This document shows positions 15,644-23,480 of a DNA stretch of 64,000 bases, one piece after another (positions within the stretch are counted from its first letter, which is position 1; every line of letters starts with the position of its first letter). Below the pieces are notes generated by a model. The model searched no databases. It worked only from the letters and a program-made list of their open reading frames with translations, and was not told the DNA's origin. Position numbers and translations under genes: made by a program. Source of the DNA: DASRDR01 sp963812945 [NCBI: uncultured Candidatus Rokubacteria bacterium] (GTDB taxonomy: Bacteria; Methylomirabilota; Methylomirabilia; Rokubacteriales); NCBI GenBank assembly GCA_963812945.1, contig CAWEXD010000008.1:1240001-1304000 (forward strand), given 5' to 3'.

Positions 15644-16090
15644 TCAGCCCCGGGCGTAGATCTCCTTCAACCGGTTCACGGACGTGGCCAGCGTCTCCTG
15701 GATCTCCTGGCCGGTCCGCTCGGCCGAAGCCTGGACGCGCTCGGCGATCCGGGTGACGACCTGGGCGTTGGCCTCCACGAGGCGGAACGACTTCTGGGTG
15801 CCCTCGACGAGCGCCAGCAGGCTCTTCTGGTACAGCGCGAACGGATTCTGGCTGAGCGTCTCGAAGGTGTCCGGCCCGACGGGCGCGTGAGGAGCGCGCG
15901 CGGCCTCGACCGTGGCCGACTGAAGCTCGGCGTAGGTCCGGAGGCCTTCCTTCGCGGTGGACGCCGAGAGACCGACCAGGCCCTGGAGGACACGGTGGTT
16001 CATGTCGGCGAGGACCGAGAAGGCCTCGATGGCCTTGCCCTGCATCTCGGTGAAGAACTCCGCGGAGATCTGCGGTGACTGAGCGTTCAT
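15644..16090 (-). CDS. Phasin family protein
   Basis: 148 residues from ATG 16090, which has GGAGG nine bases upstream; ATG 16105 overlaps that site and is less likely. The protein is almost all amphipathic helix: EFFTEMQGKAIEAFSVLADM, then SFRLVEANAQVVTRIAERVQ and a C-terminal RTGQEIQETLATSVNRLKEI, as in phasins that coat PHA granules. It is opposite phaR, whose product normally represses phasin genes. Its promoter carries the motif shared with phaR and phaE. Confidence 0.78.
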   Translation of the reverse strand: MNAQSPQISAEFFTEMQGKAIEAFSVLADMNHRVLQGLVGLSASTAKEGLRTYAELQSATVEAARAPHAPVGPDTFETLSQNPFALYQKSLLALVEGTQKSFRLVEANAQVVTRIAERVQASAERTGQEIQETLATSVNRLKEIYARG

Positions 16091-16166
16091 CCTGCGTGCC
16101 TCCATGCGCCGGCCCTCTGGGACCGACGGCTCGGGAACGATCCAACCATAACGCGCCACGTCACGT

Positions 16167-16196
16167 TGTATAACACGCTGCGTTATCACGCGTCAA
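16167..16196 (-). promoter_or_regulatory. Phasin promoter with embedded PHA-type motif
   Basis: On the minus strand, TTGACG (16196-16191), an 18-base spacer and TATACA (16172-16167). TAACGCAGCGTG occupies 16185-16174 in the spacer, one base before the -10, exactly as in the phaR and phaE promoters. Confidence 0.6.
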
Positions 16197-16288
16197 GTCG
16201 GCTGGAGCCAGGGGGTGGCCAGCGTACGTCAGGGAGAGTGACGGCCAGGCTGAGGTAGACTGTCTGTGCCACGAAAACCGACACTTAC

Positions 16289-16306
16289 GACACCGGATCC
16301 GGTGTC
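16289..16306. promoter_or_regulatory. 18-bp perfect palindrome before the acyl-CoA synthetase gene
   Basis: GACACCGGATCCGGTGTC is perfectly self-complementary. It sits 23 bases before the start of the synthetase gene and about 28 bases after a TAGACT -10-like box (16256-16261). Position and symmetry fit an operator for a dimeric regulator, such as a TetR-type fatty-acid repressor; none is encoded next to it. Confidence 0.5.
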
Positions 16307-16328
16307 GGGTATCAAGGAGGATCGGGTG

Positions 16329-18128
16329 ATGGGTCCGACTTCCCTGGGGCGGCTGTTCTTGGACAGGGTCGGTCAACTCGGAGAGCGCCCGGCTCAGCGC
16401 GTCAAGGCCGGGGGCGCGTGGCGCGACGTGTCCTGGCGGGCGCTTGGCGAGGAGGTACGGGAGGTCGCGCTCGGTCTCATCGCGCTGGGACGGGAGCCGG
16501 GGCACGCGGTGGGGATCCTCTCCCAGAGCCGGGCGGAATGGGTTCGCGCCGACTTCGCGATCCTGTCGACGGGTGGCGTCACCATCCCCGTGTATCCCAC
16601 GTATCCCCCGGAGACCTTGGCGTACATCGTCCGGGACTCGGAAACGCGCACGCTCTTCGTCGAGGACGAGCAGCAGCTCGCGAAGGCCCTGGCTCTGGCC
16701 GGAGAGATGCCCAGCCTGGAGACGGTGGTCCTGATGCAGGGCCCTGCCCGGGACCCTGGGCGTGGCGGCCGCTTCCGCCTGCTCGACTGGGAGGGCCTCC
16801 GGGCTCTCGGTCGCGACGGGCAGCTCCGGGGCGCCATCGAGACGCGTCTCTCGGCCGTGAAGCCGTCCGACGTCGCCACGATCGTGTACACGTCGGGGAC
16901 CACCGGCGCCCCGAAGGGCGTCGTGCAGACGCACGGGAACCACCTGGCCGCGCTCGACATGATCGCCCAGACCTCGGGAGTGCGGGAAGGCGACGTCCAC
17001 CTCCTCTTCCTCCCGCTGGCTCACTCGTTCGCCCGGATGGAGAGCTTCCTCGGGATCCGGCTCGGGCTGACCACGGCCTTCGCCGAGAGCATCGAGAAGC
17101 TGCCCGAGAACCTGCGGGAGGTGTCGCCGGACTTCCTCTGCAGCGTGCCCCGGGTGTTCGAGAAGGTCTATGCGCGGATCCTGTCCGGGGTCGAGGCCGC
17201 GCCGCCGGTCCGGCAGCGGATCTTTCACTGGGCGCTGGGCGTCGGGCGCCGGGTGAGCCGGCTCGAGCGGGAGGGGCGGCCGATGCCGGCGGGCCTTCGC
17301 GCTCAGCATGCGCTCGCGAACCGGCTCGTGTTCGGCAAGCTCCGCGCCGCCCTCGGCGGCCGGCTCCGGTTCTGCGTGTCGGGCGGGGCGCCGCTCGCGG
17401 CCGAGATCGCGGAGTTCTTCCACGCGGCCGGCATCCTGATCCTGGAGGGGTACGGCCTGACCGAGACCTGCCCGATCCTCGCCAGCAACCATCCAGGCGC
17501 GTTCAAGTTCGGAACGGTGGGGCGCCCGTTTCCCGGCGTGGAGGTGCGGATCGCCGAGGACGGCGAGATCATCGCGCGCGGGCCCAACATCGCTCAGGGG
17601 TACTATCGCAAGACCGAGGAGACGGCGGCGGTCTTCCGCGCGGAGGGATGGTTCCACACCGGCGACGTGGGGGAGATCGACTCGGCGGGATACCTCCGGA
17701 TCACCGACCGGAAGAAGGACCTCATCAAGACCTCGGGCGGGAGCTACGTCGCCCCCCAGCACATCGAGAATCTGCTGAAGGGGGATCCCTTCGTGAGCCA
17801 GGCCCTGGTGGAGGGCGACCGGCGGCCGTATCCGGTGGCGCTGATCACCGTCAACCCGGACGAGCTGGCCAAGCTCGCCCGCGAACGGGGTCTCGGCGAC
17901 AAGCCCGCCGCCGAGCTGGTACGCCAGGCCGCCGTGGTGGAGCGCGTGCGGCGGACGGTGGAGGGCGTGAACGCGCACCTCGCCTCCTACGCCCAGGTCA
18001 AGCGCTTCACGGTCCTGCCCGACGACTTCACGCAGGACGGCGGCGAGCTGACGCCGACGCTGAAGATCAAGCGGCGGGATGTCCGCACGAAGTACGCGGA
18101 CATCATCGAGTCGATGTACCGAGGCTAG
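16329..18128 (+). CDS. Long-chain fatty acid-CoA ligase (AMP-forming)
   Basis: 599 residues. ATG 16329 follows AAGGAGGA (16313-16320). The adenylate-forming core is intact: P-loop YTSGTTGAPKG (187-197), LPLAHSFARM, the A5 motif YGLTETCP, WFHTGDVGEID and ITDRKKDLIKTSGG. The catalytic Lys is in LTPTLKIKRRDV near the C-terminus. Length and motifs match FAA1/FadD15-type long-chain ligases. It activates fatty acids to acyl-CoA with ATP, so it may supply the PHA genes beside it or membrane lipid metabolism. Confidence 0.92.
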   Translation: MGPTSLGRLFLDRVGQLGERPAQRVKAGGAWRDVSWRALGEEVREVALGLIALGREPGHAVGILSQSRAEWVRADFAILSTGGVTIPVYPTYPPETLAYIVRDSETRTLFVEDEQQLAKALALAGEMPSLETVVLMQGPARDPGRGGRFRLLDWEGLRALGRDGQLRGAIETRLSAVKPSDVATIVYTSGTTGAPKGVVQTHGNHLAALDMIAQTSGVREGDVHLLFLPLAHSFARMESFLGIRLGLTTAFAESIEKLPENLREVSPDFLCSVPRVFEKVYARILSGVEAAPPVRQRIFHWALGVGRRVSRLEREGRPMPAGLRAQHALANRLVFGKLRAALGGRLRFCVSGGAPLAAEIAEFFHAAGILILEGYGLTETCPILASNHPGAFKFGTVGRPFPGVEVRIAEDGEIIARGPNIAQGYYRKTEETAAVFRAEGWFHTGDVGEIDSAGYLRITDRKKDLIKTSGGSYVAPQHIENLLKGDPFVSQALVEGDRRPYPVALITVNPDELAKLARERGLGDKPAAELVRQAAVVERVRRTVEGVNAHLASYAQVKRFTVLPDDFTQDGGELTPTLKIKRRDVRTKYADIIESMYRG

Positions 18129-18130
18129 CG

Positions 18131-19159
18131 ATGCGGGCGGCCGTCCTGACGGGCCCTCGTGCCTTTCGCCTGGAGACCGTGCGTGATCCGGCGCCCGGCG
18201 ACGGCGAGGTGCTCGTCCGTATCGCGGCCGCGGGGATCTGCGGGACCGACTACCGGATCTGGACGGGGGAGCGGCATGTCCCGTACCCGCTGATTCCCGG
18301 GCACGAGTTCATCGGGGACGTCGTGGCCGTCGGGGCGGGCGTGAGTCGCGTCGCCCTCGGGGGCCGGGTGGCGGTCGAGCCCAACTGGGGCTGCGGCGTG
18401 TGCGACCTCTGTCGCGAGGGGAGCGGCAACCTGTGCCTCGCCCGGACCGCGGTGGGCATCGACCGCGACGGCGGGTTCGCCGAGCTCGCGACGCTGCCGG
18501 AGCGCGCGTGCTGGCCGGCGCCGGCCGGCGTCGCGTCGGATGTCCTGCTCTTCGCGGAGCCGCTGGCCGTCGTGGTGCGCGCCGTGAGCCGGGCGGCGCC
18601 TCGGCCCGGGGAGACCGCGGCGGTGGTGGGAGCCGGCACGCTCGGGCTGCTCGCGCTGCAGCTTCTCCACGCGCGCGGGTGCCGCGTCCTCGTCGTGGCA
18701 CGGACCGACCGACGGCTCGGGCTGGCGCGTGAGCTCGGGGCGGAGTCGACCGTGGCGGGAACGGGGCAGGGGGTGGTGGACGCGGCGCGTCGCTTGGCGG
18801 GGCGGGATGGCGTCGACCTCGTCGTCGAGACCGCCGGGACCGCGGAGGCCGTGGAGCTGTGCCTGGGTCGGGAGGGGCTGGTGCGTCCAGGCGGGCGGGT
18901 CGTCCTGACAGGACTCCCGCACGACCCCGCCCGGATCGAGTTCTTCTGGGTGGTTCGCCGGGAGATCGACATCCGCGGATCGATGATCTACCGCGACGAG
19001 TTCGGCGAGGCGGTCGCGCTCCTGGCCGGCGGCGACGTGCGCGTGGCGCCGCTCCTCACCCACCGATTCCCGCTGGCGGCGATCGACGCGGCGCTGGCGG
19101 CCCATCGTGATCCGGCCTCGATCAAGGTCGCCGTCTTTCCGGGTGATCGGTCGGCGTGA
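18131..19159 (+). CDS. Zinc-dependent medium-chain dehydrogenase
   Basis: 342 residues, starting two bases after the ligase stop. Catalytic zinc ligands: Cys in GICGTDYRIWTG and the HE of PGHEFIGDV. The structural zinc lobe is complete (CGVCDLCREGSGNLC, spacing C-x2-C-x2-C-x7-C). The nucleotide site VVGAGTLGLLALQL follows. It is of the threonine/sorbitol dehydrogenase branch; the alcohol oxidised cannot be told. Its stop overlaps the start of the ClpS-like gene. Confidence 0.88.
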   Translation: MRAAVLTGPRAFRLETVRDPAPGDGEVLVRIAAAGICGTDYRIWTGERHVPYPLIPGHEFIGDVVAVGAGVSRVALGGRVAVEPNWGCGVCDLCREGSGNLCLARTAVGIDRDGGFAELATLPERACWPAPAGVASDVLLFAEPLAVVVRAVSRAAPRPGETAAVVGAGTLGLLALQLLHARGCRVLVVARTDRRLGLARELGAESTVAGTGQGVVDAARRLAGRDGVDLVVETAGTAEAVELCLGREGLVRPGGRVVLTGLPHDPARIEFFWVVRREIDIRGSMIYRDEFGEAVALLAGGDVRVAPLLTHRFPLAAIDAALAAHRDPASIKVAVFPGDRSA

Positions 19160-19521
19160 GCCGGATCCGCTCCCTGGCGGCCTCCGCGCGATCGTCCGAG
19201 CGTTTTGGCGAGCGCCCCGACGAGCGCCTCGGCGCGCTCCCGGAGACCCGGACGGTCACGCAGGAAGAGGTCGGCGCCGAGACGACGACCGAGCCGCCGT
19301 GGATGACGATTCTCTGGAACTGCGATTGCCACACGTTCGAGCAGGTGGCCCGCCAGCTCATGAAGGCGATCGCGTGCTCCTACGACGAGGGCATGACGAT
19401 CGCGGGGCACGTCCACAACGACGGCAAGGCCGTCGTTCGCGTGGGCGCGAAGGGGGATTGCGAGCGGGTCGGGCGCATCCTGGCCGAGATCGGCCTCCGG
19501 GTGAGCGTCGTCGAGTCGTAG
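19156..19521 (+). CDS. ClpS-like adaptor domain protein
   Basis: 121 residues from GTG 19156 (overlaps the previous stop). Residues 49-121 match ClpS: WMTILWNCDCHTFEQVARQL, then AGHVHNDGKAVVRVG. ClpS binds proteins with bulky N-terminal residues and hands them to ClpAP/ClpCP. The pocket residues of E. coli ClpS, Asn34-Asp35 and His66, correspond to Asn55, Cys56 and His87 here, so the first Asp is replaced by Cys. The 48-residue N-terminal extension is long and disordered. No clp ATPase is in the window. The fold call is good; N-degron binding is uncertain. Confidence 0.75.
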   Translation: MSRIRSLAASARSSERFGERPDERLGALPETRTVTQEEVGAETTTEPPWMTILWNCDCHTFEQVARQLMKAIACSYDEGMTIAGHVHNDGKAVVRVGAKGDCERVGRILAEIGLRVSVVES

Positions 19522-19533
19522 CGCTCGACGGCG

Positions 19534-19962
19534 CTACGGCTGCTCCGGACCGGGCCCCGACCGTCCTCCCCGGCGGCCGCCGCCAGATCGGGGCGACCCG
19601 CGCCGCCGTGGGCCAGGGTAACGCGCGGTGACGAGCGTCTTGATCCCGCCCCGGACGTTCCAGTCGCCCACGACCTCCATCCGGCGGGGCGCCAGGGTGC
19701 GGACGAGATCGTCGAGGATCCGGTTGGTGACGTCTTCGTGGAACGCGCCCTCGTCCCGGTACGCCCACATGTACAGCTTGAGCGACTTGAGCTCGACCAG
19801 CCAGCGATCGGGGACGTACCGGATGCGGATCGTGGCGAAGTCGGGCTGGCCGGTCATCGGGCAGACGCACGTGAACTCCGGCACCACGTGGTCGACCTCG
19901 TAGTCACGGCCGGGGTGCGGGTTGGGGACTCGCTGGAGCTTCTTCGACGGGGCGCTGGGCAT
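19534..19962 (-). CDS. queF: NADPH-dependent 7-cyano-7-deazaguanine reductase QueF
   Basis: 142 residues, the short (unimodular) QueF. I start at ATG 19962; the frame runs further up but has no family match. The thioimide-forming cysteine is Cys34 in [15 protein letters not shown]. The QueF motif is ELKSLKLY (57-64), and HEDVTN follows. QueF reduces preQ0 to preQ1 for queuosine in tRNA. The C-terminus has an extra Gly/Arg-rich tail (about 27 residues) not needed for the fold. A TATACT box (19980-19975) lies 12 bases before the start, inside the end of the upstream gene. Confidence 0.9.
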   Translation of the reverse strand: MPSAPSKKLQRVPNPHPGRDYEVDHVVPEFTCVCPMTGQPDFATIRIRYVPDRWLVELKSLKLYMWAYRDEGAFHEDVTNRILDDLVRTLAPRRMEVVGDWNVRGGIKTLVTARYPGPRRRGSPRSGGGRRGGRSGPGPEQP

Positions 19963-19972
19963 CGCGCGGCCG

Positions 19973-21283
19973 TCAGTATAGCACCGGCGCCGCTGCCCAG
20001 AGGGTGGCGCGGAGGGCGTCGAGCGCCGCGAGGGGTGCGCCCTCGACAAGGAGGACTGCGCGGCCGCGGCGCTCGATTACCGCCGCATACGCGCCCGCGG
20101 ACCAGGTGAGGAGGGGTGCGCCTGCCGGCTGCGGCGTGAGGCCGTACTTGGTCGCGAGCACGTCGGCGTAGGCGCGCCCGAAGCCCGCGGCGACCTGGTC
20201 GCCGTCCCACACGGTGACCGCGACGAGGAGCCGAGTGCCTGACGCGAGGGTCCACAGAGCGTAGCGGTCACCGCGCCAGCCCGTCGCGTCGACCGCCTCG
20301 CCGAGGAAGCGCCGGAGCACCTCGGACAGGCCGATCTCACCGAGCTCGTTCTCGATCAGCTTCCACGAGCCCGCCGGCAACTGGGCGGCGAGGTCGGGGA
20401 GCGCGATCGGCACCGGGTCCTCCCGCCGGTCGAGGTAGCGCTCCGGGTGAAGGATCTGGGCCGACGAGCGGGGCGGGTCCTGGTAGAGGGCCGACAGCGC
20501 GGCCCACGGTCGTCGCTGGCGAAACGCGTGCACGAACCCGAGTCCGCTCGCGTAGGGAAAGGTGAGCATGGTCCGGACGTAGCGGGGCGCGCGGGCGAGG
20601 ATCGGGCCCGTGGCCGAGGCCCGGATGGCGCGCTGGAGCTCCGCGACGTCGGGCAGGCTGGCCAGCTCCCGTCCCTCCCGCCGGAGGCTGAGCTCGTGCG
20701 CGAGGGCGACGGCTTCGCCCTCGACCAGCGCCTGCCGGGCGACGACCTCGTCGCCGTGGCCGGGCCGGCCGGCGAGGAACCGGTCGAGATCGAGGAGGCG
20801 ATCCTGGAGCGTGTGGACGAGCTCGTGGGCGACCGCGTCCCGGCGAAGCTCGGGCGTGAGCCAGTTGGCCAGGATCATGCGCTTGGCGACCGGGTCGTAG
20901 TAGGCGGCCGCCTGCTCCGCGTATAGGTCCGCGTAGAACGTCGCGAGATCGAAGTCTGCCGGGGCCAGGCCCCACGCGACGAGGGCCTGGCGCTCGGCGT
21001 CGAGGCGGGCGGCGGAGAACTTCCGGCCGAACTCGCCAACGACGAACCGGCGCCGTTCCTCGCGGCTCTGGATGACGAGCGGGGGCGGGGTCCCGGGAGG
21101 AGGCAGCCCGCGGATGGCCGCAAGCTCTCCGAAGAGCCGCGCCGCCTCGGCCCTCTGCTCCGGCGTGACCAGCGCCTGCGCGGCGACCAGGGAGGCGAGG
21201 GCGAAGAGGCCCGCGAAGAGGAGCAGCGTCAATGCCGGCCGGACCCTGCTCCGGGCACCCGCCGCGCGGCCGTCGCGTCTCAT
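19973..21283 (-). CDS. Secreted HExxH zinc metallopeptidase-like protein
   Basis: 436 residues from ATG 21283. An Arg-rich start and hydrophobic core ([20 protein letters not shown]) form a signal peptide or anchor. The zinc site is HELVH (153-157) in [30 protein letters not shown] about 30 residues later could give the third ligand. The rest, including [20 protein letters not shown] just before the site, matches large uncharacterised bacterial families annotated only as HExxH proteins. It probably acts in the periplasm or cell wall. It is divergent from ychF. Confidence 0.65.
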   Translation of the reverse strand: MRRDGRAAGARSRVRPALTLLLFAGLFALASLVAAQALVTPEQRAEAARLFGELAAIRGLPPPGTPPPLVIQSREERRRFVVGEFGRKFSAARLDAERQALVAWGLAPADFDLATFYADLYAEQAAAYYDPVAKRMILANWLTPELRRDAVAHELVHTLQDRLLDLDRFLAGRPGHGDEVVARQALVEGEAVALAHELSLRREGRELASLPDVAELQRAIRASATGPILARAPRYVRTMLTFPYASGLGFVHAFRQRRPWAALSALYQDPPRSSAQILHPERYLDRREDPVPIALPDLAAQLPAGSWKLIENELGEIGLSEVLRRFLGEAVDATGWRGDRYALWTLASGTRLLVAVTVWDGDQVAAGFGRAYADVLATKYGLTPQPAGAPLLTWSAGAYAAVIERRGRAVLLVEGAPLAALDALRATLWAAAPVLY

Positions 21284-21326
21284 CCCCGGAAGCGTGCAGC
21301 CGAGGGCGTCACGAATCAAGGCGGTG

Positions 21327-21332
21327 TACACT
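21327..21332 (+). promoter_or_regulatory. -10 box of a probable leaderless ychF transcript
   Basis: TACACT lies eight bases before the GTG start of ychF at 21341. There is no ribosome binding site between them and no good -35. The position predicts a transcript starting at or next to the start codon. Confidence 0.45.
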
Positions 21333-21340
21333 CGGTTCTC

Positions 21341-22411
21341 GTGAGACTCGGCATCATCGGCTTTCCGGGCAGCGGCAAGACGACGCTCTTCAATCTGCTC
21401 ACCGGCGCCGAGGCCGGCCTGGCTCAGCCCCCGGGCCGGGGCCGTCTGAACGTGGGCGTCGCGCGCGTGCCCGACGACCGCGTGACGCGGCTCGCCGCGC
21501 TCTTCCAGCCGGAGAAGACGGTGTACGCGAGCGTCGAGGTCGTCGACCTCGCCGGCTTCGAACGCGGCGAGCGCGCGACGCTCGACGTGGGCGACCTTCG
21601 CCAGGCGGATGCGCTCCTCCACCTGGTCCGGACGTTTCCGTCCCCCGTCCTCGGCGCGAGCCCCCAGCCGGTCCGCGAGATCCAGGGACTCGAGGACGAG
21701 CTTGTGCTGGCCGACCTCGAGATCGTGGAGCGGCGGCTCCAGAAGCTCGGCCCCGGCCTCCGGCGGAAGCCCACGGACGCCGAGCAGCGCGAGCAGGCGC
21801 TCCTCGCGCGGGTGAAGGGGCCGCTCGAGGAGGGCGTGGCGCTCCGCGCGCAGGGGCTCACGACCGAGGAGAGCCGCACCCTCAAAGGGTTCCAGTTCCT
21901 CTCGCTGAAGCCGATCCTCCACTGCCTGAACCTCGCCGAGGACGACGTGCCCCGCCGGGACGCGCGCCTGGCCGAGCTGGACGAGATCGCCAAGCGCCCC
22001 GGCACCCTGGTCGGCTGGGTCTCGGCGGCTGTGGAGGGTGAGGTGGCCGCGCTCGCCCACGATGAGCAGCGGGCCTTCCTGGACGCGCTGGGATTACCGG
22101 AGCCGGCCCTCCATCGCGTCATCCGCGACGCGTACGCGCTTCTGGGGCTCGTGAGCTTCTTCACGGTCGGCGAGGACGAGGTCCGGGCGTGGACGATCCC
22201 AGCGGGGGCGACGGCCCTCGAGGCGGCCGGGGCGGTGCACTCGGACATCGCGCGCGGCTTCATCCGCGCGGAGGTGATCGGCTGGGCGGAGCTGCTCGAG
22301 GTCGGGTCGCTGGCCGAGGCCCGGCGTCGCGCCCTCCTCCGGCTCGAGGGGAAGGACTACCCCGTGCAGGACGGGGAGATCTGCCACTTCCGCTTCAACG
22401 TGGGCCGCTGA
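21341..22411 (+). CDS. ychF: YchF/OLA1-type ribosome-associated NTPase
   Basis: 356 residues from GTG 21341. P-loop GFPGSGKTT (7-15), and the YchF variant of the G4 motif, NLAEDD, in place of NKxD, which in this family favours ATP over GTP. A coiled-coil insertion sits in the middle (LEIVERRLQKL and beyond). The C-terminal TGS domain ends in GKDYPVQDGEICHFRFNV. YchF binds ribosomes and affects stress responses. It is slightly shorter than E. coli YchF (363). No ribosome binding site is seen. Confidence 0.92.
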   Translation: MRLGIIGFPGSGKTTLFNLLTGAEAGLAQPPGRGRLNVGVARVPDDRVTRLAALFQPEKTVYASVEVVDLAGFERGERATLDVGDLRQADALLHLVRTFPSPVLGASPQPVREIQGLEDELVLADLEIVERRLQKLGPGLRRKPTDAEQREQALLARVKGPLEEGVALRAQGLTTEESRTLKGFQFLSLKPILHCLNLAEDDVPRRDARLAELDEIAKRPGTLVGWVSAAVEGEVAALAHDEQRAFLDALGLPEPALHRVIRDAYALLGLVSFFTVGEDEVRAWTIPAGATALEAAGAVHSDIARGFIRAEVIGWAELLEVGSLAEARRRALLRLEGKDYPVQDGEICHFRFNVGR

Positions 22412-22420
22412 CGCGCGGGC

Positions 22421-23365
22421 TCAGTCTTCGGCGGACGCGGACGGCGTCCGAGTCCGAGCTCCTCCGCGCAGCGCGCTGAGCCTCCGTCGCCACGCATGGA
22501 TCCCCGGTCGCCACAGGTGCAGGGGATCATCGAAACATGTCAGCATCATCGGCTTCACCGATCGCCAGTGTCGAGCGTAGGCGGCGAGCGACGTCGCCCA
22601 CGTGAAGGAGAACGTGGCCCCCAGCTCCTTGTCCACTGGCTGGACCGTGTGCCACCACACCGGCGGGATGTAGATGGCGTCACCGGCCTGGAGCTCGCAA
22701 CTCAGCGGGACCATCGAAAAGTATTCCGGATACTCCTGCGGATCGGCATCGAGGGAGTACAGCTCGCGCGTCACCGACCGGCGTATCTTCGCGTCCTGAT
22801 CGGGTCCCAGCAGCGCGAATCGCTTTGTCCCGACCAGCTGGTACGTCAGGTGCTCATCCGTGACATGGAAGTGCCACAGGGAGATACCGCCTCGATACAG
22901 GAACAGGCGGCGACGCGGATATCGCCGCGGCGGTGGCGTGTCCGCGACCAGCCGATCGCCGCCCACATCGCCCAGCATCGTGGCTAGCGGCGCGCCCTCC
23001 TCGAGCGGCCAATGCCGAAGCGAGCGATCCGGCTGCGTCGGATCGTCTTCCAGGAGATCGCTCAGCTTGCCGTTGATGCGACCATTCCGAACGTGCGCCT
23101 CGGCGTCCGGGTGCTTGGTCATCAAGGGCTTGGTGCGGACGTGGATGGGGATCGGAGTGTCACCCCAGCGCTGCCGAAGGTAGTCGGGATGCCGCCACTT
23201 CTCGACGGCGCTCCAGTGCTGGCATGCACCCTTGATGACGACCGGATGCCAGCGGGCCACGTGGCGGGCGAAGAACTCATCGCGCGTCAGATCTGACGCG
23301 CTGACCTGCGGCACGGCCGCCCGCGCCCAGTTGGGAAGCGTCCGGATGTCCCAGTGAATGGACAT
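22421..23365 (-). CDS. JmjC/cupin_8 domain protein, 2-oxoglutarate oxygenase-like
   Basis: 314 residues from ATG 23365. Its CATACT box (23377-23372) lies six bases before the ATG and there is no ribosome binding site, so the mRNA is probably leaderless. The cupin_8 pattern is seen in SASDLTRDEFFARHVARWHP, then LWHFHVTDEHLTYQLVGTKR, QAGDAIYIPPVWWHTVQPV and FSFTWATS. Family hydroxylases use His-x-Asp...His to hold Fe(II). Here the first pair reads His-Phe-His, so the iron site looks altered. Members hydroxylate proteins or small molecules. Activity uncertain. Confidence 0.7.
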   Translation of the reverse strand: MSIHWDIRTLPNWARAAVPQVSASDLTRDEFFARHVARWHPVVIKGACQHWSAVEKWRHPDYLRQRWGDTPIPIHVRTKPLMTKHPDAEAHVRNGRINGKLSDLLEDDPTQPDRSLRHWPLEEGAPLATMLGDVGGDRLVADTPPPRRYPRRRLFLYRGGISLWHFHVTDEHLTYQLVGTKRFALLGPDQDAKIRRSVTRELYSLDADPQEYPEYFSMVPLSCELQAGDAIYIPPVWWHTVQPVDKELGATFSFTWATSLAAYARHWRSVKPMMLTCFDDPLHLWRPGIHAWRRRLSALRGGARTRTPSASAED

Positions 23366-23480
23366 GGGCCAAGTATGGCGTCGTTCCGGGGGAATTGGAA
23401 GGTCTCTGGACCCGTGGGGACCGGTTGGCGCGCCGCTCACCCACCTCTTCGAGCGCGGTTGACGGCACCGCCCTCGAGGC

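Noticed and set aside
16418-18130. The zinc dehydrogenase frame is open upstream through the acyl-CoA ligase gene.
   Set aside because: The dehydrogenase homology begins at ATG 18131; the upstream translation is Arg/Gly-rich noise.
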